DNA of 64,000 nt, taken from NCBI GenBank assembly GCA_023334545.1, contig JAADVB010000027.1, positions 1 to 64,000 on the forward strand, in the 5' to 3' direction. Shown here in pieces: positions 21,265 to 30,531 of this stretch. Below the pieces are notes generated by a model. It was not told the DNA's origin. It ran no database searches and worked only from the letters and a program-made list of their open reading frames with translations. Position 1 is the stretch's first letter. Each line of letters opens with the position of its first letter. Origin of the DNA: Salisapilia sapeloensis. Lineage: Eukaryota > Oomycota > Peronosporomycetes > Peronosporales > Salisapiliaceae. The position numbers and the translations under genes were made by a program.

Positions 21265-22521
21265 GGTGTGGTTGGGCGTTTATTCCGAGGAGAGAGGGAT
21301 CCGGAGCGCACGTTGAATAATGGTTTATCGGGGCGAGGAGCATCGTTTACTCATACGACTGTCCGAAAGGGTGGTATAGCCGATTCCAATCACGTGATTG
21401 CAGATGTCTGATTGCTCGGTGATTTGTTGTTTTCTCGCGCTGTACCTCTTGCAGATATCGACGACGATGCGCATTACCTCTCGATTAACACGGATATACC
21501 TAAGGCTATACTTTCATGCCACGCAGTAGAATGTGATGACTACTATCTATCGTGGAGTAATAAAAAGATGCTGCTTTGTCATAGTAACCCAGGGTGCCAA
21601 AGTTCAATAGGCGCACAAATGAGCTGGTACTTTAAGCGACACATACACGTGCAGCACGTCAGACGCCCCTTCTCGGAAAGCCGTATATCGTTTCAACGTG
21701 GCAAGAAAGGATTGACACCCATACTTGAAGTTCAGTCTACCTGCTGAACTCCAGACGGTCGGAGTATGAAGCGACGAAACAAGCTGCACACACGTGTACG
21801 GGCGCATTGCGGCCCTTTCAGTCTCAAAGAGCCTTACTACTCGTCCGCTTGTAACCGACAATTTCTGAACTTCCAAGTGTGCTTTTTGGACGAGTCTTTT
21901 GGTAGAGCAGTTGGAGCAGCCGAAGCATACAAATCGCACACTTTTCAAGCAATCTTGTCCGGCTTTCATATTTGTTGGTTCAGCGATAGAATAAAGGATT
22001 GGTGTTGATGCAATGGATCAGACGTGATTGTGCATTGCGCCAAAGATATGCTACTCATTTGCTGTGGTCAGATCAGCCCTGTAGTCCAACCCGGTACCCT
22101 ATCACGGATTGCTCGACCCATCATTCAACAAATGAATGTCTGTGTACTGTGATGTGACTAGCTGCATGACAGTGCTCCAGTATAGATGGCTCAGTTCAAG
22201 AAAGAGAAATGTACAGCCAATGTTGAATAAGGAGTTTTGTGCTCGAATGAGCCACGACAACTATTATGCATTCGCCTTCACTGCGCTTCTAATTTCATTA
22301 AGCCTAAAGGTAACACGTGCGATGGATGCGGTCGGTCTTCATGTTATTTAGTTCGATATACTTCTTTGCTTGCATAACATCTTCCTGCTACCTGACAGAG
22401 TATTATAGGATGTATGTCTATTTGTTCCTTGTACCTTTTGCCAACCACCTAGCAAGCATGCACGCATAGCCACTATGGTCGTATGGTGGTAAGCTGCAAA
22501 GCCCGATTGACACAGGATACT
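21265..22521. other. Gene-poor region between transporter 3 and APC5
   Basis: About 1.26 kb with no intact gene. ORFs such as 21604-21969 on the minus strand lack family character. One short segment (22136-22252) resembles a transporter TM1 region and is listed separately. Confidence 0.5.
22136..22252 (+). pseudogene. Possible short relic of a transporter TM1 region
   Basis: The plus-strand frame reads VYCDVTSCMTVLQYRWLSS followed by residues including MLNKEFCA. This aligns with the start of transporter 3, MYTSILCSLLTALQYGWSIS and YNNKDDCNA, sharing the L-Q-Y-x-W core and an N-K-x-x-C spacing. No other part of a transporter is recognisable nearby, so this is a weak assignment resting on about 35 residues. 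Confidence 0.35.
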
Positions 22522-25128
22522 TTATAACGATAGAAGAGCAATAATAGCCTCTGCAGAGTCTATCTTGGCACTGTATCCTTCAGGTTGTCTTGCCAGAGCT
22601 ACATGTCTAGTCTTCTGGAGACTCAGGAACCTAGAAGCGCAGCGGTCGGCGTTCTCTTTATCATCAAGCTGAGTAACGTAAACCATCGACTCGAGATACG
22701 CCACTTGCATTTGGCTCTCAATATCCCCCGAGAGAAATAAGAGTTTGTCGCTTTGATGAAGCCACTGAAGTATCTGCTGCGATCGTCTAGCAGAACTGAC
22801 GGAAGTAGCCATAGCCGCTTTAGCCAGTGTCAACAAAGCCTCTCCACGCAAGTGGACGTCTCCATGCTCTTCTAGTGTGGACATTAATATCTCTAAAAGG
22901 GTCCATGCGCTTTCAGCTTTCCCACTAGCGATCAAGATCTGACTGAGCGCCACATTGGCTTCGCACCAGAGCAAATCGTAGTGATTCTTCCGAGACATTG
23001 CAATAGCATCGAATGCAGCCTCCATTGCTGCGGCTGGATTTTCTGGACTAGATGCTAGACGCACTTGGGCGGTAGCAATGAGTGCCTGCGCTTCCAAGTA
23101 GCTAAAAGACAGCTCCTCAGATGCGAGTGTGAGGTGTCGAAGCCACTGGAGCGCATTTTCATACTCTTCCGCTTTGCTGTATAGGAGAGCCTGGGCCAAG
23201 ACAGCATCGAGGTAGGCTGGAAGGTCTTCCTCTTTCCGACACAGTTTCCACAGCTCCTGCATATGTAACGACGCTTGTGTGATCTCTCCACGATGCATAC
23301 ACCATCGCACTAGCAGCAACTGAGCTGCTCGTTGGATTGATTCTTCCTCCAGAACCGACTCAGGGACGCTTTCGGCCAAGAAGAAAAGTGCCTGGGAGTA
23401 CACATTTTCATCCTGCTCTGCTTTTGACGATTTCCACAGTCTACTTAATGCCATACGAGTGACGGTAAGCGCGATCTCGGCGGAGCTAGCCGAGTCATGA
23501 TGGCAAAGGGAGTGAAGCTCATTGTACGCATCTGTCAGCGTCCTGTGGCCCACGACGCTCCATCCTGCGGACGAAGTCAAGCACACTCCGCCGCTTAATC
23601 TCCATACTCTCTCCAGCACAGAGGATGCAGGAGACGGCCACTGCACCCCACCACCCACTTTTGTCTGCAAAGTCGACGTGTCTGTTTGTCGAGAAGCGTC
23701 CTGGGCTCTCGTCTGCCTCGAGTGCATTCCGATCGCAGGTCCGGAAGAGGAAGAGCTTTGTTCTGGTACTGACATGGAGCCAACTAGCGTCACGCACTCA
23801 CGTATTTTCTGCCACATATGGAGGGGCCGGACTGCTGACGACCGCCACGAGGCGGCAGCAGCGATGCCTCTCCTACTTTCCCTCGTCGATGTCGAAAAAG
23901 AGTTGGGACTGGAACCCAACAAGAGTTCGTTTTCTGCCTGAGCCAGCGATGTGATGACCTGAAGCACAGGAAGTTTGAGTTCCTTGGCGTACTCGAGTGT
24001 GCTCTGCATCATCGACATGACTTTGTCAGGCGGAGATCCATGACGCTGGTGTAGTCGGAGCTGCCACGAGAGCGCAAAGGCGATGCAGACATGATCACCC
24101 TCGCTTTGGCCGATGCGCATGGCCTCATCCAGGGCATCGTTTGCTCTATCGAAATGGTTAAAGAGCAGCTCCAATCCAGCAGAGTTCAGCGCTGCGTACT
24201 GTGGTCCGCAGCCAGCAAGAGCTGTTGGAGGGTTTGCAGAGCGCACAGTAGACGAATCACCCGGTCCAGCGTTCCAGGATTGAGCGTCCATGCCTTGGTT
24301 TATATTCACGACGCTTGTGTCTGCCGTGCCGCCCCCGATGGTGGAACTCCGTGACGTGCTTGAGCCTCGTCTGCCAACAGGATTCGTCAGCACGAGATCG
24401 TGGTACCGATGTAAACTGGTCACTGCATTGTCGTAGTCTCGTCTTTCGACTGCGCGAAGGTACTGGGAGAAGACGTGACTCGGTGTCTGTGCAGTACGCT
24501 CTTGCAGAGGCGACTCACCGCTGCTTTCCTCAGCAATGTCCTTTGTTTCATTCAACTTATCGAGCATGAGCACTACTTCTTCGCTGGTCCAGTCTGCTGT
24601 TTGCCGTCCAGACGGATGAGCTCTGTGTGTCGGTGCCTCTTGAAAGGTAGCTCTAGCGTCGGTGAATGTACCAATAAACGTACGAATGTCATCCAAAAGG
24701 TCCGCGACTCCCTCAAAGAAGCGGGCGTGAACGTTCGTGAGGAAGGTTCGAATGAAAAGTCCTAGTTCTGTGGCCCGACCTACTGCGCTTTGATGCGACT
24801 CGCCATTTCCTGTGACGAGCTGCTCGATCCAGTCCAGTACTTCTTCCACGTCCTCTGGCGTTTCAATCTTATGAAAACAGTCAAGGACGAAGGAGCCTAG
24901 ATAACCCACAGCAGACCGATTTCCAATGGACTGTTGGAGCTGCAATAACAGCTCTGTTGGCGTCGACGAGCCTTCCGACTGGGTCTGCATACGAAGGAAG
25001 CCAAGTAAAGACAGCACTACGGAAGGAGGCAGCTGGACAGCCAGGTCTCTTTCTGCTGGTGCATCTTGGGAATGGTGCTGCCGTGTGTACTCTCCGATGA
25101 GCAAGCTCACAGCGAGTCTCGTGGCCAT
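22522..25128 (-). CDS. APC5: Anaphase-promoting complex subunit 5
   Basis: Intronless, 868 residues, close to metazoan APC5 length. The N-terminal domain starts LAVSLLIGEYTRQH and contains helical blocks typical of the family. The central block GPQYAALNSAGLELLFNHFDRANDALDEAMRIGQSEGDHVC is the APC5 signature TPR, and TPR-like helix pairs continue to the C-terminus (for example SYLEAQALIATAQVRLA and RGEALLTLAKAAMA). The subunit is part of the scaffold of the APC/C ubiquitin ligase that triggers anaphase. Ser/Thr-rich loops around 245-290 and 440-500 are predicted disordered. Its place in the transporter island looks coincidental. Confidence 0.88.
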   Translation of the reverse strand: MATRLAVSLLIGEYTRQHHSQDAPAERDLAVQLPPSVVLSLLGFLRMQTQSEGSSTPTELLLQLQQSIGNRSAVGYLGSFVLDCFHKIETPEDVEEVLDWIEQLVTGNGESHQSAVGRATELGLFIRTFLTNVHARFFEGVADLLDDIRTFIGTFTDARATFQEAPTHRAHPSGRQTADWTSEEVVLMLDKLNETKDIAEESSGESPLQERTAQTPSHVFSQYLRAVERRDYDNAVTSLHRYHDLVLTNPVGRRGSSTSRSSTIGGGTADTSVVNINQGMDAQSWNAGPGDSSTVRSANPPTALAGCGPQYAALNSAGLELLFNHFDRANDALDEAMRIGQSEGDHVCIAFALSWQLRLHQRHGSPPDKVMSMMQSTLEYAKELKLPVLQVITSLAQAENELLLGSSPNSFSTSTRESRRGIAAAASWRSSAVRPLHMWQKIRECVTLVGSMSVPEQSSSSSGPAIGMHSRQTRAQDASRQTDTSTLQTKVGGGVQWPSPASSVLERVWRLSGGVCLTSSAGWSVVGHRTLTDAYNELHSLCHHDSASSAEIALTVTRMALSRLWKSSKAEQDENVYSQALFFLAESVPESVLEEESIQRAAQLLLVRWCMHRGEITQASLHMQELWKLCRKEEDLPAYLDAVLAQALLYSKAEEYENALQWLRHLTLASEELSFSYLEAQALIATAQVRLASSPENPAAAMEAAFDAIAMSRKNHYDLLWCEANVALSQILIASGKAESAWTLLEILMSTLEEHGDVHLRGEALLTLAKAAMATSVSSARRSQQILQWLHQSDKLLFLSGDIESQMQVAYLESMVYVTQLDDKENADRCASRFLSLQKTRHVALARQPEGYSAKIDSAEAIIALLSL

Positions 25129-25786
25129 CTCGTGGGCTTTTCGCTGATGGTATCTAGCGGTTCGGAATTATATACGCAACTGTTAGATAGATTTTTCTGG
25201 GCCACTATCCATACCATGTGGTGAAAATGGGTTCACTTATTTGGTATTGTCATATCCGTTTCAATTTACCGACTGCCGGTTATTCGAAGGTTTGCGCATA
25301 CTGACCGAGAAGCGCAGTACTCGCAAAAGACTGCAAAGGCAGTTGACTAGCATTTGAAAGCTATTGTACCATGTACGACAAGTAATCTATTCGAGCTGTA
25401 GAATGGATGACAATATAATTTGTGTCAACATAACGCTGTCCAAGATAGACACAGTAAGAAGCGGAGTGCTTGCACAGGAAGAAGTAGAGATATGCAAGCC
25501 TACACTGTCATTTATTGCGATTTATTCGATGAGCGTCGCAGTCAACGCATGATGGGCATTTTAGTCTATTGATGCTTACATTTGGAAAGTCAACCACGCA
25601 TCGCGGCATACGAGAGACAGATGTAGCATGAAGCTCTTCATTACCAAGAGAAACTTTGTAGACATTTATGAGTCCGACCATCCTCGCTTGGTGTAAAACG
25701 CAGATGGTTGTATCTGCAGAAAGCTAGCATAAACGAAGAAGATTACCATTAGTCAATTCACAGACTTTGGCTCTAGACTTTCAACT
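25129..25786. other. Divergent intergenic region, APC5 / transporter 4
   Basis: Nothing recognised except presumed promoters for both flanking genes. Short ORFs are not supported. Confidence 0.5.
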
Positions 25787-27343
25787 ATGACTTGCAGAGA
25801 GATGGAAGGCACTGGCGTGTCACCAAGGCAGCCATTTGCGTCCTGTAGTACTCCAGAAGTACTAGAAAACAACTCATTTACGATATCGCACGTAGACCAA
25901 GATAAGCATCTGAAGACTGAAGAGCCAAAGCCCAAATGGATCATGTATTCAAGCGCTGGATTGGCAACCCTCTTCGGGTCCCATTATGGCTGGTGCATTT
26001 CCCAGCTCAACCTCTCGACTTTCCATGACTCGGATGACTGTAAAGCTCGTCCAGTACCGGAAGGCAAGTGTCTTATGTTCCCAGGACACTCGGACCTGGA
26101 GTGGACATTTGTTATTAACCTTTGGCTCTTTGGCGGTATGGTCGGTGCCCTCAGCGTCGGCCATTTCGCTTCCAAATACGGTCCAAAGCGGGTGCTTCGC
26201 TTCAACGCATTTGTGATCATCGCTTCGGCAGTACTTCAAGCCAGCTCCTTTCACGTTTGGCAGTTCGCGATCGGCCGGTTTATTGCTGGACTAGCGACTG
26301 GAATTACCTCTGGGGTGGTGCCTGGATATTTGTCTGAGATCTCTCCTCCCAGCATGCGAAGCTCACTTGGTGTTTCGTTTCAAGCTGCGACTGTTCTTTC
26401 GATCTTGCTGGTTATCCTGACATTCTACTTTGCCAACACAAGCTCTGGATGGAGGTACATCGGTGGCTTTCCTAGCGTTCTGGCGCTCACGTTTCTGCTC
26501 TTCTCTCCTCGAACCATGGTTGAAAGTCCAGTTTGGCTGGTAGTAAAGGGAAGACGAAGCGAAGCAGAAGGCGTTCTGGTACGAATGTATGGCAAGGAAA
26601 ATGTGCATCTTGCCATGCAAGGGATTGAGTCCACTCGAACTGACGACGGCAACCTGAATAGCATCTACAGCGACCTGTCGGAAGACCTCGTGAAGCCACT
26701 AAGAAGGGGAGAGACACCATCCTTGCTGTCACCAGAGTTACGTCTGCAGATGATCGCTGGTCTGGCTCTCGTCGTCGGCAGGCAGATGACGGGTATCAAT
26801 ACAATTTTTTACTACTCTAGTGGCATGTTCCGGGATGCTGGTGTTCAAGATGATCGCGTCGGAAACACAATTATCGACATTGTAAACGTTTTACCTATGC
26901 TGGTGGCCATCAAATGTGTGAGCAGATTTGGAGCTAGAAAGATGCTCATCAGCGGCACTTGCACGATGTTGGTCAGCGCCATCGGGATGACTGTAGCGCT
27001 CTTAACCGAAGTCTCCGCACTGTCGATCGTCTTTTCCGGTATCTACGTCTTCGCTTTTCAAATGAGCCAAGGACCCTTCGTCTGGACAGTTTGCGCAGCG
27101 GTGTTTCCAGACTCGGTCCGAGCGACTGCTATGTCTCTCTGTGTCGGATTCCACTTTTTCTCCAACCTCGCTGTTGGCGTCTTCTACCCATACCTCTCGG
27201 CTGAAATCGACGCATACCGCTACATCCCGTTCTGTGGCTGCATGATAGCCCTTGTCTTCTACTTAGTCATCTATCTTCCCGAAACGACTGGCAGAACGAC
27301 GGATGAAATTCAGCAAGATTTCCTAGCTCGTCGCAAAAAATAG
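25787..27343 (+). CDS. MFS sugar transporter 4 (diverged motif set)
   Basis: Intronless, 518 residues, 12 helices. External loop DDCKARPVPEGKCLMFPGHS and C-terminal PETTGRTTDEIQ are as in the other copies. Loop 2-3 reads ASKYGPKR, TM7 reads GRQMTGINTIFYYSS (Arg codon at 26780-26782 where GLUT-type proteins have Gln), and the PELF position reads CAAVFP, losing the acidic residue altogether, as in copy 5. The loop after TM6 and the first external loop are very similar to copy 2 at DNA level. Copies 4 and 5 share GVVPGYLSEI, which groups them. Probably a functional plasma-membrane transporter. Confidence 0.9.
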   Translation: MTCREMEGTGVSPRQPFASCSTPEVLENNSFTISHVDQDKHLKTEEPKPKWIMYSSAGLATLFGSHYGWCISQLNLSTFHDSDDCKARPVPEGKCLMFPGHSDLEWTFVINLWLFGGMVGALSVGHFASKYGPKRVLRFNAFVIIASAVLQASSFHVWQFAIGRFIAGLATGITSGVVPGYLSEISPPSMRSSLGVSFQAATVLSILLVILTFYFANTSSGWRYIGGFPSVLALTFLLFSPRTMVESPVWLVVKGRRSEAEGVLVRMYGKENVHLAMQGIESTRTDDGNLNSIYSDLSEDLVKPLRRGETPSLLSPELRLQMIAGLALVVGRQMTGINTIFYYSSGMFRDAGVQDDRVGNTIIDIVNVLPMLVAIKCVSRFGARKMLISGTCTMLVSAIGMTVALLTEVSALSIVFSGIYVFAFQMSQGPFVWTVCAAVFPDSVRATAMSLCVGFHFFSNLAVGVFYPYLSAEIDAYRYIPFCGCMIALVFYLVIYLPETTGRTTDEIQQDFLARRKK

Positions 27344-28377
27344 ACTTGGCTTTTGCTCGTAGGTTCCTTCTTGGCATGTTTGCTGTGGGTAAGAGAATGT
27401 GTTCGTACTAGTTTTGACTGGGCATACGTAGCATGCTTCCGCTCGTACCTACTCAATTTAGCGCTGCATGTACAGCTTCTAGCGAGCCACACCAAGGACC
27501 TAGTGAAAGATCTCAATCGAATTTGGATTGCGCTGCACTTGGGTGCAATCTAGCATGTCGCTTGCATACTCTTGTCGCAAATACTGCGCCGTAGCAGCTG
27601 AACACTACCATGAACGCACCAAAATTGTACTCGAAATGTCCAACCAGCAAGCAAAATTCACTCGAAAATGACAAATACCATCATTTAGAAGACCACAAGA
27701 TGACCACGAGACACGCTGGGAGCCTGCCCATCGCAGAGCACACTCGGCACCAGCAGAAAGGGAGTTGGCCGTTCGATTGTCGCTAGCTCTAGGCCTGCCT
27801 TTACTTTTAACTCCCTCGTCAGCAGAATCAACCGGAAGGCTCGCCGCCGTCGACAACGCTGCTATCGCGATGTTAGCAGTCCGTTAGGACTGTGAGCCAG
27901 GGCTAAATAGGCTTCTTCCTCATCTCATTTTACAAAAAAACTCCAGATGACGAGAGATTTATCGCACGCAAGACGAGTCGACGACTTCAGCGTCGCAACG
28001 AAATATGCCGATACAAACTGAAGCAAATCGCTATGACAGTTGCACCGTCATCACTCTTCTTAATCTGCTTTATTGCTCAGCCTCTAAGCAGGTCTATCGT
28101 AAAGCATATTAATCGTGTTTTATTGCTGGGGTGTTCGGAAGAGGACAGAGAATGACATTTTGTTGTCACCAATTTTAATCTACGTGGTGCCGACTTTAAC
28201 ACCATTGGTCGTTTCGTGGGATACGAGAGTAACGGATCACTAGCGTATCACACAACCTTTCCTGGTCTCGAATGGCTGTGAAGCGACGGAAGCTTCTCGT
28301 GGATGGAGTCAGCAACAGTGATGTTTACGAGGGTGATCAAATCGTCTGTGAATGCCAGCAGAGTAAATTTTGAACAA
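27344..28377. other. Intergenic region between transporters 4 and 5
   Basis: About 1 kb without a supportable gene. The minus-strand ORF at 27605-27856 is short and compositionally unremarkable. I could not recognise an additional transporter relic here. Confidence 0.5.
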
Positions 28378-28393
28378 CTTCACTTTGCCTTTT
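28378..28393 (+). promoter_or_regulatory. Oomycete-type initiator, transporter 5
   Basis: CTTCACTTTGCCTTTT resembles the oomycete initiator plus flanking element and lies 19-34 nt before the ATG at 28412. It supports that ATG rather than an upstream non-ATG start of the open frame. Confidence 0.45.
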
Positions 28394-28411
28394 GCACTCG
28401 ACATCGAAGCA

Positions 28412-30001
28412 ATGGCACCAAACGCCTCCGATCGGATTCCATCACCACATAATGGTGCAGACTACGTAACGTATGAGACTTCTGCTACAGGCTCTTCGCC
28501 AAAACATCATGCGGATCTTTTGACTCCGGCAGAAGAGGAAGTCACGCCTCGATGGACCATGTACTCCAGTGCCTTCATGGCTGTATTATTTGGTTGCCAA
28601 TACGGCTGGAGCATCGGCCAGCTCAATCTTTCCACATTCAACGACGCGGACGAATGTAGTATGCGACCAGTACCTGAAGGTCAATGTCTCATGTTCCCTG
28701 GGCATTCCAAGCTAGAGTGGACTTTTGTCGTCAACGCGTGGCTTCTCGGTGGCATGGTCGGTGCACTCACCATTGGACACTTTGCGTTCAAGTACGGCCC
28801 AAAGACAGTGTTGCGAGCCAACGCTTTCGTGATGATCGCATCAGCTGTGCTGCAGGCTAGCTCCTTTAACGTTTGGCAATTCGTTGTCGGGCGATTCGTA
28901 GCTGGATTGGCGACTGGAGCCACTACCGGTGTTGTGCCTGGTTATCTGAGTGAAATCGCCCCACCGCGTATTCGAAGTGCTGTTGGTGTTGCGTTCCAAA
29001 TTTCGCTTGTTGCCTGCATGCTTCTTGTGGTCATCACATTCTTCTTCGCCAACACAAGCAGCGGATGGAGGTATATTGGCGCCTTCCCAGCTGTACTAGC
29101 TATTATCTTCCTCGCCTTCTCTCCATTTTTCATGGTCGACAGTCCCGTGTGGCTGCTTGTGAAGGGACGAAGGGATGAAGCCGAGCGTGAACTCGCTACT
29201 CTATACGGCAAAGAGCACGTTGCTACAGCTTTGGGCTGGATCGAATCTACGCGGACTGTCGACGGACAAATTAGCAGCGCCTACAGCGATTTATCCGAAG
29301 AACTTGTCAGACCCGTTCAAGAAGGAAATACGCCATCTCTGTTTGCCCCCGAAATGCGTCTACAGCTCATCGCAGGACTCGGGCTAGTCATCGGAAGACA
29401 GCTTACTGGATTAAATGCTATCTACTACTACTCCTCGAACCTCTTCCAAGACGCTGGTATCGAGGACGGTCGAATTGGTACGGTCATTATCAATTCGATC
29501 AATGTTATCCCGGTCTTGTTCGCTGGCTCCATGGCGACGAGATTTGGTGCCACAACATTGCTTCTTTACGGCACATGGGCGATGTTTATCAGCTTTATCG
29601 GCATCACCGTTGCTTTTGCCGTCGACATATCCGCGCTGTCGATCGTCTTCTGTGGAACATTTGTGTTTGCGGCTCAGCTCAGTCATGGTCCTTTTGTATG
29701 GACGGTGTCTGCAGCGGTCTTCCCTGACAACGTCCGTGCAACAGCCATGGCTGTATGCATCGGTGCCCATTTCCTGGCCAACCTGATCGTTGGTGTCGGA
29801 TACCCGTACCTCTCGTCGGCCATCGGTGACTACCGGATGGTTCCATTCGTCGTGTGTATGGTATTCATGATCTGGTTCTTAATGGTCTTGGTGCCCGAGA
29901 CGACCGGGAAGACGACCGATGAAATTCAGGATTATTTTGCGGACAAGAGGAAGGCAAAGCGAGTTCCTCGCTCTAGTCACGATGTCGGACACAACGTGTA
30001 G
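28412..30001 (+). CDS. MFS sugar transporter 5 (diverged motif set)
   Basis: Intronless, 529 residues. It has 12 helices, DECSMRPVPEGQCLMFPGHS external loop (DEC instead of DDC, both Cys kept), and PETTGKTTDEIQ near the end. The C-terminal tail is longer than in copies 1-4 and basic-to-polar (KAKRVPRSSHDVGHNV). Loop 2-3 reads AFKYGPKT; TM7 reads GRQLTGLNAIYYYSS with Arg at 29396-29398; the PELF site reads SAAVFP. With copy 4 it forms a tandem same-strand pair. Expected to be a plasma-membrane solute transporter of changed specificity relative to copy 1. Confidence 0.9.
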   Translation: MAPNASDRIPSPHNGADYVTYETSATGSSPKHHADLLTPAEEEVTPRWTMYSSAFMAVLFGCQYGWSIGQLNLSTFNDADECSMRPVPEGQCLMFPGHSKLEWTFVVNAWLLGGMVGALTIGHFAFKYGPKTVLRANAFVMIASAVLQASSFNVWQFVVGRFVAGLATGATTGVVPGYLSEIAPPRIRSAVGVAFQISLVACMLLVVITFFFANTSSGWRYIGAFPAVLAIIFLAFSPFFMVDSPVWLLVKGRRDEAERELATLYGKEHVATALGWIESTRTVDGQISSAYSDLSEELVRPVQEGNTPSLFAPEMRLQLIAGLGLVIGRQLTGLNAIYYYSSNLFQDAGIEDGRIGTVIINSINVIPVLFAGSMATRFGATTLLLYGTWAMFISFIGITVAFAVDISALSIVFCGTFVFAAQLSHGPFVWTVSAAVFPDNVRATAMAVCIGAHFLANLIVGVGYPYLSSAIGDYRMVPFVVCMVFMIWFLMVLVPETTGKTTDEIQDYFADKRKAKRVPRSSHDVGHNV

Positions 30002-30458
30002 GTTAGTGTAGAAGTGAATTTACATACATCCGTAGGATAAAGTAATGTAAATTTATACGCATGAGTATCATAACTTCGAAATGGTCGTGTCTAGCGAGCT
30101 GTATGAAGAAAGGTATCCATAAGCGAGAATAAAAAGGCGGCACCAATTTCCATGTTTATTAGTGCAGCTTTTGTGTTTAAGGTTTAGATTGAAGTCTAAT
30201 TGAAGCAAAAAGACCACCTGAAGGCGTGACCAGTTTTGGTGGGAATGAGATTTTCCCATTACAGTGAGCGCTTGGGAGTGGATGGAAAGGCAGCATTAGT
30301 TTAAAGCAGCTAAAAGGGATATATTCGTCTTTAAGAAATCTCGGTTATACACACTCGGACGTCTACTTGGTCAATCAACTATATCATCACTTCATCCTCT
30401 TTCTATAGATGTGGATAAACCTCGCCGATTGACCTCAAACGTTAAAAACATAAAAGTT
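30002..30458. other. Intergenic region before the tRNA
   Basis: AT-rich, no gene seen. It contains the 3' UTR of transporter 5. Confidence 0.5.
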
Positions 30459-30531
30459 TGGACACTGGGGGTATCGATCCCCCTACCTCCCGCATGCGAA
30501 GCGGGCGCTCTACCATTTGAGCTAAGCGCCC
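30459..30531 (-). tRNA. tRNA-Ala (anticodon CGC)
   Basis: The minus strand folds into a full cloverleaf of 73 nt. The acceptor stem GGGCGCT pairs with AGTGTCC (two G-U pairs). The D arm is GCTC..GAGC. The anticodon arm is CCCGC-TTCGCAT-GCGGG with anticodon CGC, and the T arm is GGGGG-ATCGATA-CCCCC. The discriminator base is A. The ATCGAT T-loop and D-arm sequence are typical of eukaryotic alanine tRNAs. No intron is present and CCA is not encoded. Confidence 0.95.

Noticed and set aside
21604-21969. Minus-strand ORF of 121 codons in the gene desert
   Set aside because: No family similarity, no promoter context, mixed composition; chance ORF most likely.
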